Positions 8,914 through 18,833 of a stretch of 64,000 bases of DNA are shown piece by piece. The notes below the pieces were generated by a model. That model had not been told where the DNA came from. It ran no database searches and worked only from the letters and a program-made list of their open reading frames with translations. How positions within the stretch are numbered: the first letter of the stretch is position 1; each line of letters begins with the position of its first letter. Source of the DNA: an uncultured Clostridia bacterium (GTDB taxonomy: Bacteria > Bacillota > Clostridia > TANB77 > CAG-508); contig CASAUJ010000001.1 in assembly GCA_949118805.1 (NCBI GenBank), forward strand, positions 2,558 through 66,557. The letters are read 5' to 3'. The translations under genes and the position numbers were made by a program.

Positions 8914-10422
8914 TCACCTTTTCATCTTATTTTTTATTTTCTGTTTCATTTTCTCATCTAGTATAAATCGATAAGTTGCTATCAAATAAGTTATTCCAAA
9001 TATTGTACACTTTAAAATAAATCCTAATAAAGAATCTGTTATAAAAAAATTACACAATAAACAAATAATTATAGATAGGAAACATACTGGGCCAAATCCT
9101 TGAAATGTAATTTTAAAAACTTTTCTCACATCAATTCCTGCTTTTTTTTGCAAACACCAATAATAGGCTATAGTATTTCCTAATATTACAGAAATTGCTG
9201 TTCCGATTGCAGCTCCCACAATTCCCCAATATGGAATCAAAGCCACTGTGATTAGAATATTCATAATTGCTGTTACTAATACAGTTATTGTATAATAACC
9301 ATGTATATTTTTCGCTTTTAAAACGTCACTTCCACTTCCATGAATTCTTGATAAAGAAGAAGCAATGACTACAATTAAAACTACATAATAGGCTAATTCA
9401 TATCCATCTCCTGCATAAATTTGAATAAATTTTTTTCCAAAAAATATAAGCCCAATAATGATCGCCATATAAAGAATTGCTACAAATTTTGAAGTTTTTC
9501 CAATATATTCATTAACTTTCTCTTGATTTTTTTCTACTAACACCATTCTTGTAATAGTTGGCAATTGATAACGGTTAATAACTGTTGTAAAAGACAATAC
9601 TAAATCATTTATTTTCATAGCAACAGAATAAATAGCAAGTGAAATAGCTGCATTTGAAACCATAACCCCAATAATTAATTGATCTAGCCTCCAATAAATT
9701 TGTGTAATCATCGTTTGTAAAAATATAAAAATAGAAAATTTAGAAATTTCTTTAAAGAACTCATGATCCCATTGATAAAGTTTTATTCTAATTTTTAACT
9801 TCTTAAATACATAATAAATGTTCGTAAAAATAGTTATCATGGTAATAATCAATGTAATATAAGTTAATCGAATCGCTGTTGCCTTAGTTGCTAATACTAC
9901 TATTGTAAGTAGTACATTGATAATCGTTGTTACAATAACCATAATTCTAGAAAATATGAATTTCTCATATCCTGCGATAATTGCACTAAAAATAGAACCT
10001 ATCGTTGTTACTGTCATGCTTGTTGCAATAATAATAAACATCTTTTTTGCTAATTCTATTTGTTCTATTGTTAGAGAAGCACTAAACATATTGTCTAAAA
10101 AGTAATACAATACTACACATACAATCGCCATTAAAATAGTAATTACAAAATAGATAAAAAAGCAAAGTGCTAAAAAGTTCTCTTTTTCCTTTTCCTTTTT
10201 TTCTGCATTATATTTTGAAATATAACGAATAATAGTAGTTCCTAATCCAAATTCAAAAATAGTTAAATATCCAGCAAAAGAGGAAACTAAACTATATACA
10301 CCATATTCCTCTTGACCTAATCCACGTATAATAAATGGATTTAGGAGGAAAACAATTATTCCTTCAATTGCCATACTAATATAATTTAATAACATTCCTA
10401 ATTTTATTTGTTTATTTTCCAT
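8914..10422 (-). CDS. Wzx-type polysaccharide flippase (MOP superfamily)
   Basis: Moves undecaprenyl-linked repeat units across the membrane. 502 residues with about 12-14 hydrophobic segments spread over the whole length. The start, KLGMLLNYISMAIEGIIVFL with NPFIIRGLGQEEYGVYSLV behind it, is typical of the polysaccharide biosynthesis/export family. The C-terminus is basic (KMKQKIKNKMKR). It overlaps the upstream pyruvyl transferase gene by 11 bp. With the polymerase and Wzz it makes up a Wzx/Wzy-dependent assembly route. Confidence 0.92.
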   Translation of the reverse strand: MENKQIKLGMLLNYISMAIEGIIVFLLNPFIIRGLGQEEYGVYSLVSSFAGYLTIFEFGLGTTIIRYISKYNAEKKEKEKENFLALCFFIYFVITILMAIVCVVLYYFLDNMFSASLTIEQIELAKKMFIIIATSMTVTTIGSIFSAIIAGYEKFIFSRIMVIVTTIINVLLTIVVLATKATAIRLTYITLIITMITIFTNIYYVFKKLKIRIKLYQWDHEFFKEISKFSIFIFLQTMITQIYWRLDQLIIGVMVSNAAISLAIYSVAMKINDLVLSFTTVINRYQLPTITRMVLVEKNQEKVNEYIGKTSKFVAILYMAIIIGLIFFGKKFIQIYAGDGYELAYYVVLIVVIASSLSRIHGSGSDVLKAKNIHGYYTITVLVTAIMNILITVALIPYWGIVGAAIGTAISVILGNTIAYYWCLQKKAGIDVRKVFKITFQGFGPVCFLSIIICLLCNFFITDSLLGFILKCTIFGITYLIATYRFILDEKMKQKIKNKMKR

Positions 10423-11536
10423 TATTTTTTAATACAGTTTCTATATAGTTCTCTGCATTTTTCCTTTCTTTCTCTAATAGTTTTTTTACTGTAACATAAT
10501 CAATCTCTTGCGTTATTTTCACTAAATCCAAATCTTCTAACTTTGTTATAATTCTCTGCTCTAATCCTATTTTTTTCATTAAGTTACACATTCTTGCTCC
10601 TGTTTTCAAGTGGGGTATGATACAATTTCTCTTTTCAAAAATAAGAGAAAACACAGTTCCATGGAAAGAATTGGTGATTACAAACTCTGCGTTTTGAAAA
10701 AGGTAAATAAAATCTTCTGGTCCTGCTTCCGCATAAATTTCTTCCCTTTCAAATCTTTTCTTTTTACTAATACTAACTACTTTTAAATCTAAATATTTAG
10801 AAATTTCGTTTACGATTTTTACAAATTCCTCGTTTTCCTCTAATATATATACAAATATATATTTTTCTTTTAATTTAACCTTACTCTTTTGAACAAGCTT
10901 ATCCCACATTTGTTTTTCATGCAATAAAGTTGGATCAATTGTTACCCAAATTTTCTTATTCGCATAAGTTTGTAATTCTAGTTGTGCCTCTTGCTCTCTC
11001 ACCGCAATATAATCCAATTTTTGAAGAGCTTCTTCATATTCTTTTTGATATTGCAAATCGATTTTATTTCTTCCCAAACTTGCTGCGTAGCTTGCTTTTA
11101 TTTTATCGTTCCCAACAAATTCTAAATAATAAGTTTTATCAAATCCCTCTGTGATATCTGTATTCCAAAGCTGATCACTTCCTGTAAAAAATATATCTGC
11201 TTCTGGAGGATTGTCTACTAACTGTTGAAATGTAGTATATTTTTGAGTTAGGTGATAATTTTCTTTCATAAAATCTTCAAATTTTTTATATTTCGTATAT
11301 CTTTTTTTCCATTTAAGCGTCCTCCAGCCTAAATGCAATATTTTATTAAAAATTCCCTTATACCTTTTATATACTCTTAAACTAAACATTTTATATTGTG
11401 TCTCAAAGTAATTAGGACGATAATCAATTATTTCAACCTCTTCACTATACTGTTTTAGTTTTTCCTGTAAAGCATAAGCTTGCAATACAGATCCGTAATT
11501 ATGTGCGCTATGAATACTTACCAACTTTATTCTCAT
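10412..11536 (-). CDS. Polysaccharide pyruvyl transferase family protein
   Basis: Adds a pyruvate ketal from phosphoenolpyruvate to a sugar of the glycan. 374 residues, starting MRIKLVSIHSAHNYGSVLQA, the characteristic N-terminus. DIFFTGSDQLWN is near residue 120, AASLGRNKID near 155, and the conserved FVITNSFHGTVFSLIF with its histidine near 290. I choose ATG 11536 because AAGGGAG lies 8 nt before it; the ATG at 11557 has no ribosome site. It overlaps the flippase gene. Confidence 0.9.
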   Translation of the reverse strand: MRIKLVSIHSAHNYGSVLQAYALQEKLKQYSEEVEIIDYRPNYFETQYKMFSLRVYKRYKGIFNKILHLGWRTLKWKKRYTKYKKFEDFMKENYHLTQKYTTFQQLVDNPPEADIFFTGSDQLWNTDITEGFDKTYYLEFVGNDKIKASYAASLGRNKIDLQYQKEYEEALQKLDYIAVREQEAQLELQTYANKKIWVTIDPTLLHEKQMWDKLVQKSKVKLKEKYIFVYILEENEEFVKIVNEISKYLDLKVVSISKKKRFEREEIYAEAGPEDFIYLFQNAEFVITNSFHGTVFSLIFEKRNCIIPHLKTGARMCNLMKKIGLEQRIITKLEDLDLVKITQEIDYVTVKKLLEKERKNAENYIETVLKNNGK

Positions 11537-11553
11537 TTGTTTAACTCCCTTCC

Positions 11554-12643
11554 TCATCTTTGCATAAAGGTAAGATATTTCTCAATAATATTTTCTGGTT
11601 TACATCTCTCTAAAATTTCATTTGGTTGTTCTGGATATTCATTCATTGCTAGTTTTATTTTTGTAATATAGCTTTCTATATCATTCGTTTCTACTAAAAA
11701 TTTTTTATATTCTCCTAATAATATTTCATTAGGACCATATTGACAATCGGATGAAACTACTTTTGCCTGGCATGCAAATGCTTCAATTAAGTTCATTGGA
11801 AAAGCTTCAAAATCAGAAGTACAAATAAGAACCTCACAATTTGCTAACCACTTATAAACATTTTCTTGCCATCCCATAAAAATTACACTTTGTGTTAACC
11901 CCATTTTCTTAACTTTGTTTTTTATTTCTTCTTCTAATTCTCCAGTCCCGTAAAAATACTAATTTATAGTCTTTATAAAATTCTCCTTGTTTAAAAATAT
12001 CAATCATTCTATCTTGTCTTTTTGCTCTATTAAATCTACCTATTTGTAATAGGTATTTTTCTTGTAAAGGGATTTCTTCTTTTTTCTTTGTTTCGATTTC
12101 TGCTGTTTCAATTGGATTATATATGGTTGTAATATAATAAGGTTTAATTCCATATTTTTGAATGGCTTCTTTTCTAACCCCTTCTGATACTGCCACAACT
12201 TTTCTATTACCATATAAAAATTGCATTATTTTTTTGAAAAAGTAACTATTTTTTTTATCATAACTAGACATTTTTGTATGAAAAACATAAATTGCTCTAT
12301 GACTAATTTTAGATATCCTTGTTAAAACATTTGCCATTGGTAGATGGGAAGTAATCAAACTATATTTTTCTTCTTTTTCTTCTTCTCTCACAATCTTATT
12401 GATTTTACTTCTTACCCAAAAAATTTTTAAAATTTTTTTCATCTTATTTTTCTCATTGATTTGTAAATTATAAATTTTATATTTTTCTGTTAATTGATAT
12501 TGTTTTTCATTTTCTTTATTTTTTCCTAATAAGATAAAATCCACTTTAAAATTTTGTTTGACTAATTCCTCTGCCATATTGATACAAACTCTTTCTGCTC
12601 CGCCATTACTTAAGGAGTTGACAATAAACAGTGCTTTTTTCAT
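11554..12643 (-). CDS. Glycosyltransferase family 4 (GT-B), read through a +1 frameshift at CGG
   Basis: Starts at ATG 12643 (MKKALFIVNSLSNGGAERVC) and reads 231 codons to KLVFL, where the zero frame meets CGG (11950-11948) and stops 13 codons later. Skipping one base there gives GTGELEEEIKNKVKKMG and continues to the stop at 11554, 362 residues in total, normal for GT4. The N-terminal acceptor-binding motif NGGAERV and the C-terminal catalytic EX7E (FEAFPMNLIEAFACQ) lie in different frames, so both are needed for activity. The Gly restored is the conserved loop glycine before the donor site. Homopolymer error is unlikely; see the CGG finding. It overlaps the polymerase gene end by 38 bp. Confidence 0.88.
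11948..11950 (-). other. CGG +1 frameshift site 1 (GT4)
   Basis: TTT-TTA-CGG-G. The zero frame ends after 13 more codons; skipping C restores Gly (GGG) and the GT4 donor domain. Confidence 0.85.
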
Positions 12644-13838
12644 CTTCTTGCTTTATTTCCTCTCTTTCTTTCATAATTTGTATAATACATATTACATAAA
12701 CAAATACTTGTAATTGTATCGTTTCAAAATTAATGGCAAATAAGATATACAATACTGTTAAAAATATAGAATAATTATTTTTCTCTTTCTTTAATAAATT
12801 ATATAATATAATTAATAAGAGAATTATTCCTACAATCCCAGTTTCTGCAATTGTTTGCCAATAAGTATTATGTGCTTGTACATACCATTCTCCATTATAT
12901 TGTTCATTAATATAACTTTTAAAACTAGTAATCCCATTTCCTATCATAGGACTTTTTATAAACATATCACTTGCCATATTCCACATTTCAAATCTTGTTT
13001 CCATTGTGGATAATGTCACAAAAGAAGATAATTTTGGAACAATAATACAAACTGATAAAACTGCAGTAAGCAATACAACATTAATGACCTTTTTCAGATT
13101 TGCCTCTTTTATGACTTTCATTACTATCATATATAGCATAACTGCTATACAAGAAAGTAATATGGTTTTAGAACAAGCAAATCCTAAACATATTGCAAAA
13201 ATAATTCCAAACGTAGCTTTATAAAGTTTATTTCTTTTCAATTGCATGGTGGCCAAAATTCCTATTACAAAAAATATACTAGCATAATTAGGATCTTCTG
13301 CATATCCTGCTAATCGATAGTTACCTCCAAAAAGATTTTTATGATCTGGTGCATTTTCAGATGCTACCATCATAGAACGTACATCTGATCCTGAAATATC
13401 CTTTAACTCATATCCTGCTGCTACCAAACAAAAGCTTATAGCTAGTACGATACAAGAAAACACCACTAGCTTATTAATTTTATCTACTTCCATCCATTCT
13501 TTATATTGGTAAAATACAATTAAAGCAAAAAAATTATTTACTAATAATATAAGCTGTCCAATAAAAGGGCTTACTTGCATTTCTAGTCCATTCCAGAACC
13601 ATGAAATATTGCTAATAAAACACCATACAAAAAAGGCAAAAATATATTTCGCATTACTGTCATAATTTTTGCTTTCTTTCTTTATTGGTTCCCTCTGAAT
13701 TAATTTCATTAAAATTAGCACTATTCCTAATGCTAAATTTACCATTCTTAAATCAATCCCTAAAAATAAGAATTCTCTATCAATCATGGTAAAAATGAAT
13801 AAGAAAAGATATAGATTAAATACTAAGTTTTTTTTCAT
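12606..13838 (-). CDS. O-antigen ligase/polymerase-like membrane protein (Wzy candidate)
   Basis: 410 residues with about ten or eleven hydrophobic segments, and a longer external loop near residues 250-330 containing WYVQAHNTYWQTIAETG. The conserved histidine of Wzy_C/WaaL proteins lies in that loop. As the only such protein in a locus with Wzx and Wzz, it is most likely the repeat-unit polymerase. It lies 4 bp behind the upstream glycosyltransferase gene and its end overlaps the following GT4 gene. The last twenty residues are charged. Confidence 0.85.
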   Translation of the reverse strand: MKKNLVFNLYLFLFIFTMIDREFLFLGIDLRMVNLALGIVLILMKLIQREPIKKESKNYDSNAKYIFAFFVWCFISNISWFWNGLEMQVSPFIGQLILLVNNFFALIVFYQYKEWMEVDKINKLVVFSCIVLAISFCLVAAGYELKDISGSDVRSMMVASENAPDHKNLFGGNYRLAGYAEDPNYASIFFVIGILATMQLKRNKLYKATFGIIFAICLGFACSKTILLSCIAVMLYMIVMKVIKEANLKKVINVVLLTAVLSVCIIVPKLSSFVTLSTMETRFEMWNMASDMFIKSPMIGNGITSFKSYINEQYNGEWYVQAHNTYWQTIAETGIVGIILLLIILYNLLKKEKNNYSIFLTVLYILFAINFETIQLQVFVYVICIIQIMKEREEIKQEDEKSTVYCQLLK

Positions 13839-13842
13839 TCGT

Positions 13843-15024
13843 TTAAACTCCTATTAATTGTTCTATTTCCTTTGTTAAGTACTCTAAATTAAATAATTTT
13901 TTTCGTTTTTTTATCTGTTCCTCTTTTATCTTAAAATCTTCCGTCATCAAATTCTCTTTTAAAACCTTATATAAAGCCTCTTCTGAATTTTCAACAAGGA
14001 TCCCATATTCTCCATTTTCTCCCAATATTTCTCTCATTCCAGAGCATTCTGTTGTTATAATCTTTTTTTCTAATATAACTGCTTCTGATACAACTGTACT
14101 AAATCCTTCTGTAATAGAAGAACAAACAAAAAAATCTGCTTTTTTTATATATTTATAAGGATTTTGTTGATATCCTAATAATTTTACATTTTGTAATCTA
14201 TTGTCTTTTATATATTTCTTTAATTTTTCCTCTTCTTCCCCCACACCAATGATCCAAACATCAAATTCCAATCCATCTTCATTTAATTTTTGCACAATTC
14301 TTAACAATCGATCATATCCTTTTTGTTTTGACAATCTTCCTACTGTGCAAATTGTTTTCTTCTTTTTTTCAATATTCTCTATTCCTTCTTTTGCTTGATT
14401 CATAATAAATTCTTCGTCAATCGGATTATATTTTACCATTATCTTGTTTAAATCAACTGGTTGAAATTTTTTTATAAATTGCTCTTTTACATTTTTTGAA
14501 ACACAGACAATTTGATCAAATCTCTCATAACATTGTTTTTCTTCTTGTGCATTTCTAAAAAACTTTTCGGTTTTCCTCTCTTTTAACAAATCGATATGAA
14601 TCCAACTTATTTTTTTTGATGTCTCTGATTTTGAACTAGCAATAATTTTCGCTGCTATCCCTTCTAAAAAAGCAATTTCAACATCATATTCTTCTTTAAT
14701 ATGTCGTTGATAGATCTTTTTACAATCGCTATGCCTCCACATAAATTTATAGAGATTCGCTAACATCTTTTTGATTCGATTCGGTTTGTCTAATAAATTT
14801 CCTGAACTTTTGTCCGTATTTCCCTTATTACTCAAAAATGGTACATTAAAAATCGTTTTATAATGGATATGTGGAGCTAAATCTTTTCTAAAAGCTCCTG
14901 TGTTAACAACCGTCATAACGGTTATGTCATATTTTTCCTTGTCCATATGATTTACCAAGTTAACTAATACTTTTTCTGCCCCACCAACCTGTAAAGTATG
15001 TACTAAAAATAATACTTTCTTCAT
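13843..15024 (-). CDS. Glycosyltransferase family 4
   Basis: 393 residues. The N-terminal nucleotide-sugar enzyme motif is VLFLVHTLQVGGAEKVLVNL. The C-terminal donor domain begins TICTVGRLSKQKGYDRLL near 230, and the EX7E catalytic motif is SSITEGFSTVVSEAVI near 315. Adds a sugar to the lipid-linked repeat unit on the cytoplasmic side; the sugar cannot be told from sequence. It is the second gene of the operon, 21 bp behind the priming sugar transferase. Confidence 0.93.
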   Translation of the reverse strand: MKKVLFLVHTLQVGGAEKVLVNLVNHMDKEKYDITVMTVVNTGAFRKDLAPHIHYKTIFNVPFLSNKGNTDKSSGNLLDKPNRIKKMLANLYKFMWRHSDCKKIYQRHIKEEYDVEIAFLEGIAAKIIASSKSETSKKISWIHIDLLKERKTEKFFRNAQEEKQCYERFDQIVCVSKNVKEQFIKKFQPVDLNKIMVKYNPIDEEFIMNQAKEGIENIEKKKKTICTVGRLSKQKGYDRLLRIVQKLNEDGLEFDVWIIGVGEEEEKLKKYIKDNRLQNVKLLGYQQNPYKYIKKADFFVCSSITEGFSTVVSEAVILEKKIITTECSGMREILGENGEYGILVENSEEALYKVLKENLMTEDFKIKEEQIKKRKKLFNLEYLTKEIEQLIGV

Positions 15025-15045
15025 TTCATCACCACAATTTTTATT

Positions 15046-15750
15046 TTAGATTGCACCTTCTCTTTTAAAAACAGAAACAAAAGTTTTAAAGAAAATTTGT
15101 AAATCTAATCTTAAAGAAATATGATCTACATAATATAATTCCATTTTCATTCTTTGCTTATAAGTTGTTTCACTTCTTCCATTTGCTTGCCAATATCCAG
15201 TAAGTCCTGGTGTAATGCTTAAAAATTTTTCTTTGCTTTCTCCATATTTCTCTAATTCTCTATCAATGACTGGTCGTGGTCCTATAATCGATAAATCGCC
15301 TTTTATTATATTAATAATTTGTGGCAATTCATCTAAGCTTGTCTTTCTTAAAATTTTTCCAATACTTGTAATTCTAGGATCTTCCTTTAGTTTATAATTT
15401 TCTTCCCATTCTTTTTTCTGTTCTGGTGAAAAATTTTTAATCATTTCTTCTGCATTTTCATACATTGTCCTAAACTTGTACATCTTGAATTTTTTTCCAT
15501 CTTTACCAATCCTTGTGTGAGCAAAAAATACAGATCCTTTTGAATTTACTTTTATCAAAATTGCTAACAATAAAAAAACAGGTGATAATATAACTAACCC
15601 TATGCTTGCTACTATGACATCTAAAACTCGTTTCATTTGTATATAGTTTGCTCTACTAAGTGTTTCATCAGTTCTTCTTCTTGTCATCTTTGCCGTAATT
15701 CTTAATTCATCATTTAATATGACTCCTTGGTTTTCTATGTTTAAATTCAT
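15046..15750 (-). CDS. Undecaprenyl-phosphate sugar phosphotransferase (priming enzyme)
   Basis: Starts repeat-unit synthesis by moving a sugar-1-phosphate to undecaprenyl phosphate. 234 residues, the short form without the N-terminal multi-TM domain. One hydrophobic hairpin, LDVIVASIGLVILSPVFLL, lies at about residues 47-65. Conserved catalytic motifs are FKMYKFRTMYENAE, KTSLDELPQIINIIKGDLS and IIGPRPVIDRE, and the C-terminus has GLTGYWQANGRSETT. I choose ATG 15750 because a GGGGA site lies 9 nt ahead; the TTG at 15759 is too close to it. First gene of the operon. Confidence 0.93.
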   Translation of the reverse strand: MNLNIENQGVILNDELRITAKMTRRRTDETLSRANYIQMKRVLDVIVASIGLVILSPVFLLLAILIKVNSKGSVFFAHTRIGKDGKKFKMYKFRTMYENAEEMIKNFSPEQKKEWEENYKLKEDPRITSIGKILRKTSLDELPQIINIIKGDLSIIGPRPVIDRELEKYGESKEKFLSITPGLTGYWQANGRSETTYKQRMKMELYYVDHISLRLDLQIFFKTFVSVFKREGAI

Positions 15751-15786
15751 ATATCTCAATCCCCACTTTTATTTTTTTCCTTTTTT

Positions 15787-15841
15787 ATTGTACAATATTT
15801 ACATAAAATTGTCAACCATTTTGGCAATTTTATGTAAATAT
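15787..15841 (-). promoter_or_regulatory. Polysaccharide operon promoter embedded in a long inverted repeat (probable operator)
   Basis: Minus strand TTGACA (15810-15815), 17-nt spacer, TACAAT (15787-15792) is close to consensus. It overlaps a 19-bp inverted repeat (15795-15813 and 15823-15841, one G/A mismatch, 9-nt loop) whose cores are TTTACATAAA and TTTATGTAAA. One arm fills the -35/-10 spacer, so a bound protein would block polymerase. No U-run follows, so a terminator is less likely. A similar pair of half sites occurs at 41856-41885. Confidence 0.75.
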
Positions 15842-15867
15842 TTTTCTATATTTTGGATTGTTATACT

Positions 15868-16902
15868 TTATCTTTCATATCCTGTCTTTTGAACAATTTT
15901 TTGACTAATTGTTTTTATCTTCTGTGATGCTTGATAATCTGTTTCTCCAAATAATTGTTTATGCAATTCTTCTACATTACTTTCTAATGTTATCGGTACA
16001 CCATACCAACGATCTAAAGTAATTCCTTTTGTCTGATAAGGCCATCCCATACTATCTGTAATCTTAAAACTTGTTACACTTGGTAATAAACTAAATATGT
16101 CTGCTGCTGTAATATTGGTATAAACTTTTGGTAAAATAAAATCAATAAAACGATTCATTTCACTAATATTCTTTGTTTTCAATTGATTTGCCATAGCAGA
16201 AATCACTGTTCTCATTCTTTCTGCTCTTTTATAATCGCCACCTTCTGTATAACGAATTCTAGAATAGGCAACTGCTTGTACTCCATTTAAAATTTGCTTT
16301 CCTGTCGAAGCTACTTTCTCATTCGATTTTCCTGTCACTTTAGCAGTTTCATTAATATAATCATTTAAATATTTTAATTCTTCTGTTGTTTCGATTTCAA
16401 TTTCTACTCCGCCTAATTGATCAATTGCTTCTGCCACAGAATCAAAGTTTACTGTCACAAATTCTTTTATATTCAAATCTAAATTTGTATTTAAAGTATT
16501 AATTGCTAAAGGTGCTGATCCATAGGAATAGGCATGTGTTATTTTGTCAAGTCCATGTCCTTCTATTTCTACATAAGTATCTCGATAAACAGAAATTAAT
16601 CTTACTTCTTTTGTTTTGGTATTCATGCTTGCAATTATAATACAATCACTTCTGTTTCCCTTATCTAAATTGTCATCTCGACTATCCACTCCAAAAATTG
16701 CTATATTTCGGTAATTTATCAAACTTGCTTCTGCTTGTTTTGATATTCCTAATTCTCCTTCTTTTAAGTCTATGCGTTGTATCTTATTCAATTTATCTTG
16801 AATAAACCAAAATGTTCCACCTATAATTGCAACGAATAAAATAATTAAGATCAAAACAATCATTCCAAATGCTTTCCATCCCTTTTTTTGTTTTGCTGAC
16901 AT
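15868..16902 (-). CDS. LytR-CpsA-Psr (LCP) family glycopolymer-peptidoglycan ligase
   Basis: Membrane-anchored enzyme that attaches undecaprenyl-linked glycopolymers to peptidoglycan. 344 residues. A lysine-rich cytoplasmic start and one TM helix (about residues 13-35) precede the external LCP domain. That domain has NIAIFGVDSRDDN, the arginine-containing ISVYRDTYVEI, DKITHAYSYGS, and GVQAVAYSRIRYTEGGDYKR with the conserved RxR region. I choose ATG 16902 because AGAGGA lies 5 nt ahead; the ATG at 16944 lies inside argS. It follows argS by 19 bp and directly precedes the polysaccharide operon, whose product it probably anchors. Confidence 0.93.
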   Translation of the reverse strand: MSAKQKKGWKAFGMIVLILIILFVAIIGGTFWFIQDKLNKIQRIDLKEGELGISKQAEASLINYRNIAIFGVDSRDDNLDKGNRSDCIIIASMNTKTKEVRLISVYRDTYVEIEGHGLDKITHAYSYGSAPLAINTLNTNLDLNIKEFVTVNFDSVAEAIDQLGGVEIEIETTEELKYLNDYINETAKVTGKSNEKVASTGKQILNGVQAVAYSRIRYTEGGDYKRAERMRTVISAMANQLKTKNISEMNRFIDFILPKVYTNITAADIFSLLPSVTSFKITDSMGWPYQTKGITLDRWYGVPITLESNVEELHKQLFGETDYQASQKIKTISQKIVQKTGYER

Positions 16903-16921
16903 CTTCTTCCTCTTTTCCTTC

Positions 16922-18632
16922 TTACATTTTATCTGGCATTTCAATTCCTAATAATTGGGTTCCGATTTTTAATACTTTTCCAACTATACTGGTCAAATAA
17001 ACTCTAGCATCTTGTAATTCTTTTTCTTCTGTAATAATTTTATTTTCTTGATAAAAAATACTAAAAGCTTTTGCTAAATCCATTAAATATCTTGCTAAAA
17101 TGGAAGGTTCTTCTTTTTGTGTTACTTGTATTAAAGTATCTTCAAAAACATAAATCAATTTTATAATATTTAAAGAATATTCATCCATTAATTTTTCTTC
17201 TTTTACTTCTTGTATTTTTGGTAAATATCCAATCTTTTCAATTACACTTTTTGTTCGTACATAAGTATATTGTATATAGGGTCCTGTTTCTCCTTGAAAA
17301 TTTAAAATTTGATCCCAATCAAAAATTTCATCTTTGATTCTACTATTGGCTAAATCGTTAAAAATAATTGCTCCAATGCCTACTTTTTTAGCGATTTCTT
17401 CTTTTCCTTCTAAGTTAGGATTTTTTTCTTCTATCATTTTTTGCGCTCTTGCTTTTGCTTCTTCCAGTAAATCTTCTAATTTGATAATATTTCCTTCTCT
17501 TGTTGACATTTTTCCTGTTGGTAATAATACCATTCCAAAAGGAATATGTTGTAAGCCTTTTGTATATTTTTCATCCAATCCTAATAATTTTGCTACTTCA
17601 AAAACTTGTTTAAAATGTAATACTTGTTCATAAGATGTGACATACAATGCTTTATCAAAATCATAGGTTCTAGCTCGATATAAGATAGCTGCTAAATCTC
17701 TTGTTGCATAAGTGGTTGAGTCATTCGATTTTTGGATGATACAAGGAGTATTAATTCCTTGTTCTTCTAAATCAATAATTTTTGCTCCTTCTGATTCTAC
17801 TAATTTTCCTGATTTTTCTAATATCTGCATGATTTCTTCCATTTTGTCAGAATAAAAAGCTTCTCCATTCCAAGAATCAAAGTGACTCCCTAATTGATCA
17901 TATACTTTTTGAAATTCTTTTAAGCTTAATTCTTTGAATCTTTCCCATATTTGTATACAATAAGGATCTCCTTCTTCTAGCTTTTTAAAATTATCTCTAC
18001 ATTGATTTAATACAGATTCTTCTTCTTTGCAAGCTTGATTAATTCGAATATAAATTTCGGTTAAGTCATGGATAGGATCTTTTTCAATGTCATATTCTTC
18101 TCCCCAAAGTTTGTAACCTTCAATCAGTTTTCCAAATTGTGTTCCATAATCTCCCAAATGGTTAATTCCAATGGTATGATATCCTAAATATTGATAAATG
18201 TTATATAAGGCTCCTCCTATTACAGTAGAACGTAAATGCCCTATATGAAAAGGCTTTGCAATATTAGGTGAAGAATAATCAATCACAATATTTTTTCCTT
18301 TTCCTATTTCTGATTTTCCATATTGTTCTTTTTTTTCTACTTCTTCTAATACTTCTTTGATAAAAAGTTGTTTTTTAATATAAAAATTCAAATATCCTCC
18401 TAATACTTCGACTTTTTCTATTATATTAGGATCTATTTCAAGTTTCTCTTTAATTTCATTTGCAATTTGTCCGAGGTGCTTTTTTTAATTCCTTAGCAAG
18501 GCGAAAACATGGGAAAGCATAGTCTCCATTTTTATTATCTTTTGGTATTTCTATATAAGTTTCTAATTCTTTGGTATCTATTTTTATTACTTTTTCGATG
18601 GTATCTGCTATTTTTTGTTTGAAATTTATCAT
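16922..18632 (-). CDS. argS: Arginyl-tRNA synthetase, read through a +1 frameshift at CGG
   Basis: Charges tRNA-Arg. ATG 18632 follows AAAGGAG and opens MINFKQKIADTIEKV, the expected N-terminal domain. After 53 codons the frame meets CGG (18473-18471) and would stop five codons later. Skipping one base gives GQIANEIKEKLEIDPN and continues to the stop at 16922, 569 residues in total, the normal size. The class I HIGH motif is KPFHIGHLRSTVIGG and the KMSKS-equivalent region is LLPTGKMSTREGN. The C-terminal anticodon-binding domain ends ILARYLMDLAKAFSIFYQEN and beyond. An essential enzyme cannot be a pseudogene, so the shift must be made in vivo or be a sequence error. Confidence 0.92.
18471..18473 (-). 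other. CGG +1 frameshift site 2 (argS)
   Basis: GCA-CCT-CGG-A. Zero frame: Arg-Thr-Asn-Cys-Lys-stop. Skipping C gives Gly-Gln-Ile-Ala and the rest of ArgRS. Confidence 0.88.
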
Positions 18633-18668
18633 CGTTTCTCCTTTCCGACATTTTCCATTTACAATTTT

Positions 18669-18697
18669 ATTATATTCTTGCCTTCTTTAAAAGTCAA
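18669..18697 (-). promoter_or_regulatory. Sigma-A promoter of argS
   Basis: Minus strand TTGACT (18692-18697), 17-nt spacer, TATAAT (18669-18674). The leader is only about 30 nt, too short for a T-box. Confidence 0.75.
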
Positions 18698-18759
18698 CCA
18701 TTTTCATAGGATAGTAATCCAATTGTAATATTTTCGTAATAATCGTTATAGCAATGTTA

Positions 18760-18787
18760 AAGTGCAGATGAAAATTCATCTACACTT
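18760..18787 (-). terminator. Hairpin behind galE, probable terminator
   Basis: AAGTGTAGATGAA pairs with TTCATCTGCACTT with one mismatch. The following U-run is short, so termination may be partial. Confidence 0.5.
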
Positions 18788-18833
18788 CCTATCTCTTTTT
18801 CCTATTTTTTTGATAGTAATGGTTTCAAAATGC

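Noticed and set aside
15795..15841. The long inverted repeat as a terminator of the LCP gene
   Set aside because: There is no U-run after it, and it overlaps a near-consensus promoter, so an operator is the better reading.
16922..18391. A separate ArgRS lacking its N-terminal domain
   Set aside because: The missing domain is encoded directly upstream in another frame (18632-18474) with its own promoter and ribosome site, joined at CGG.
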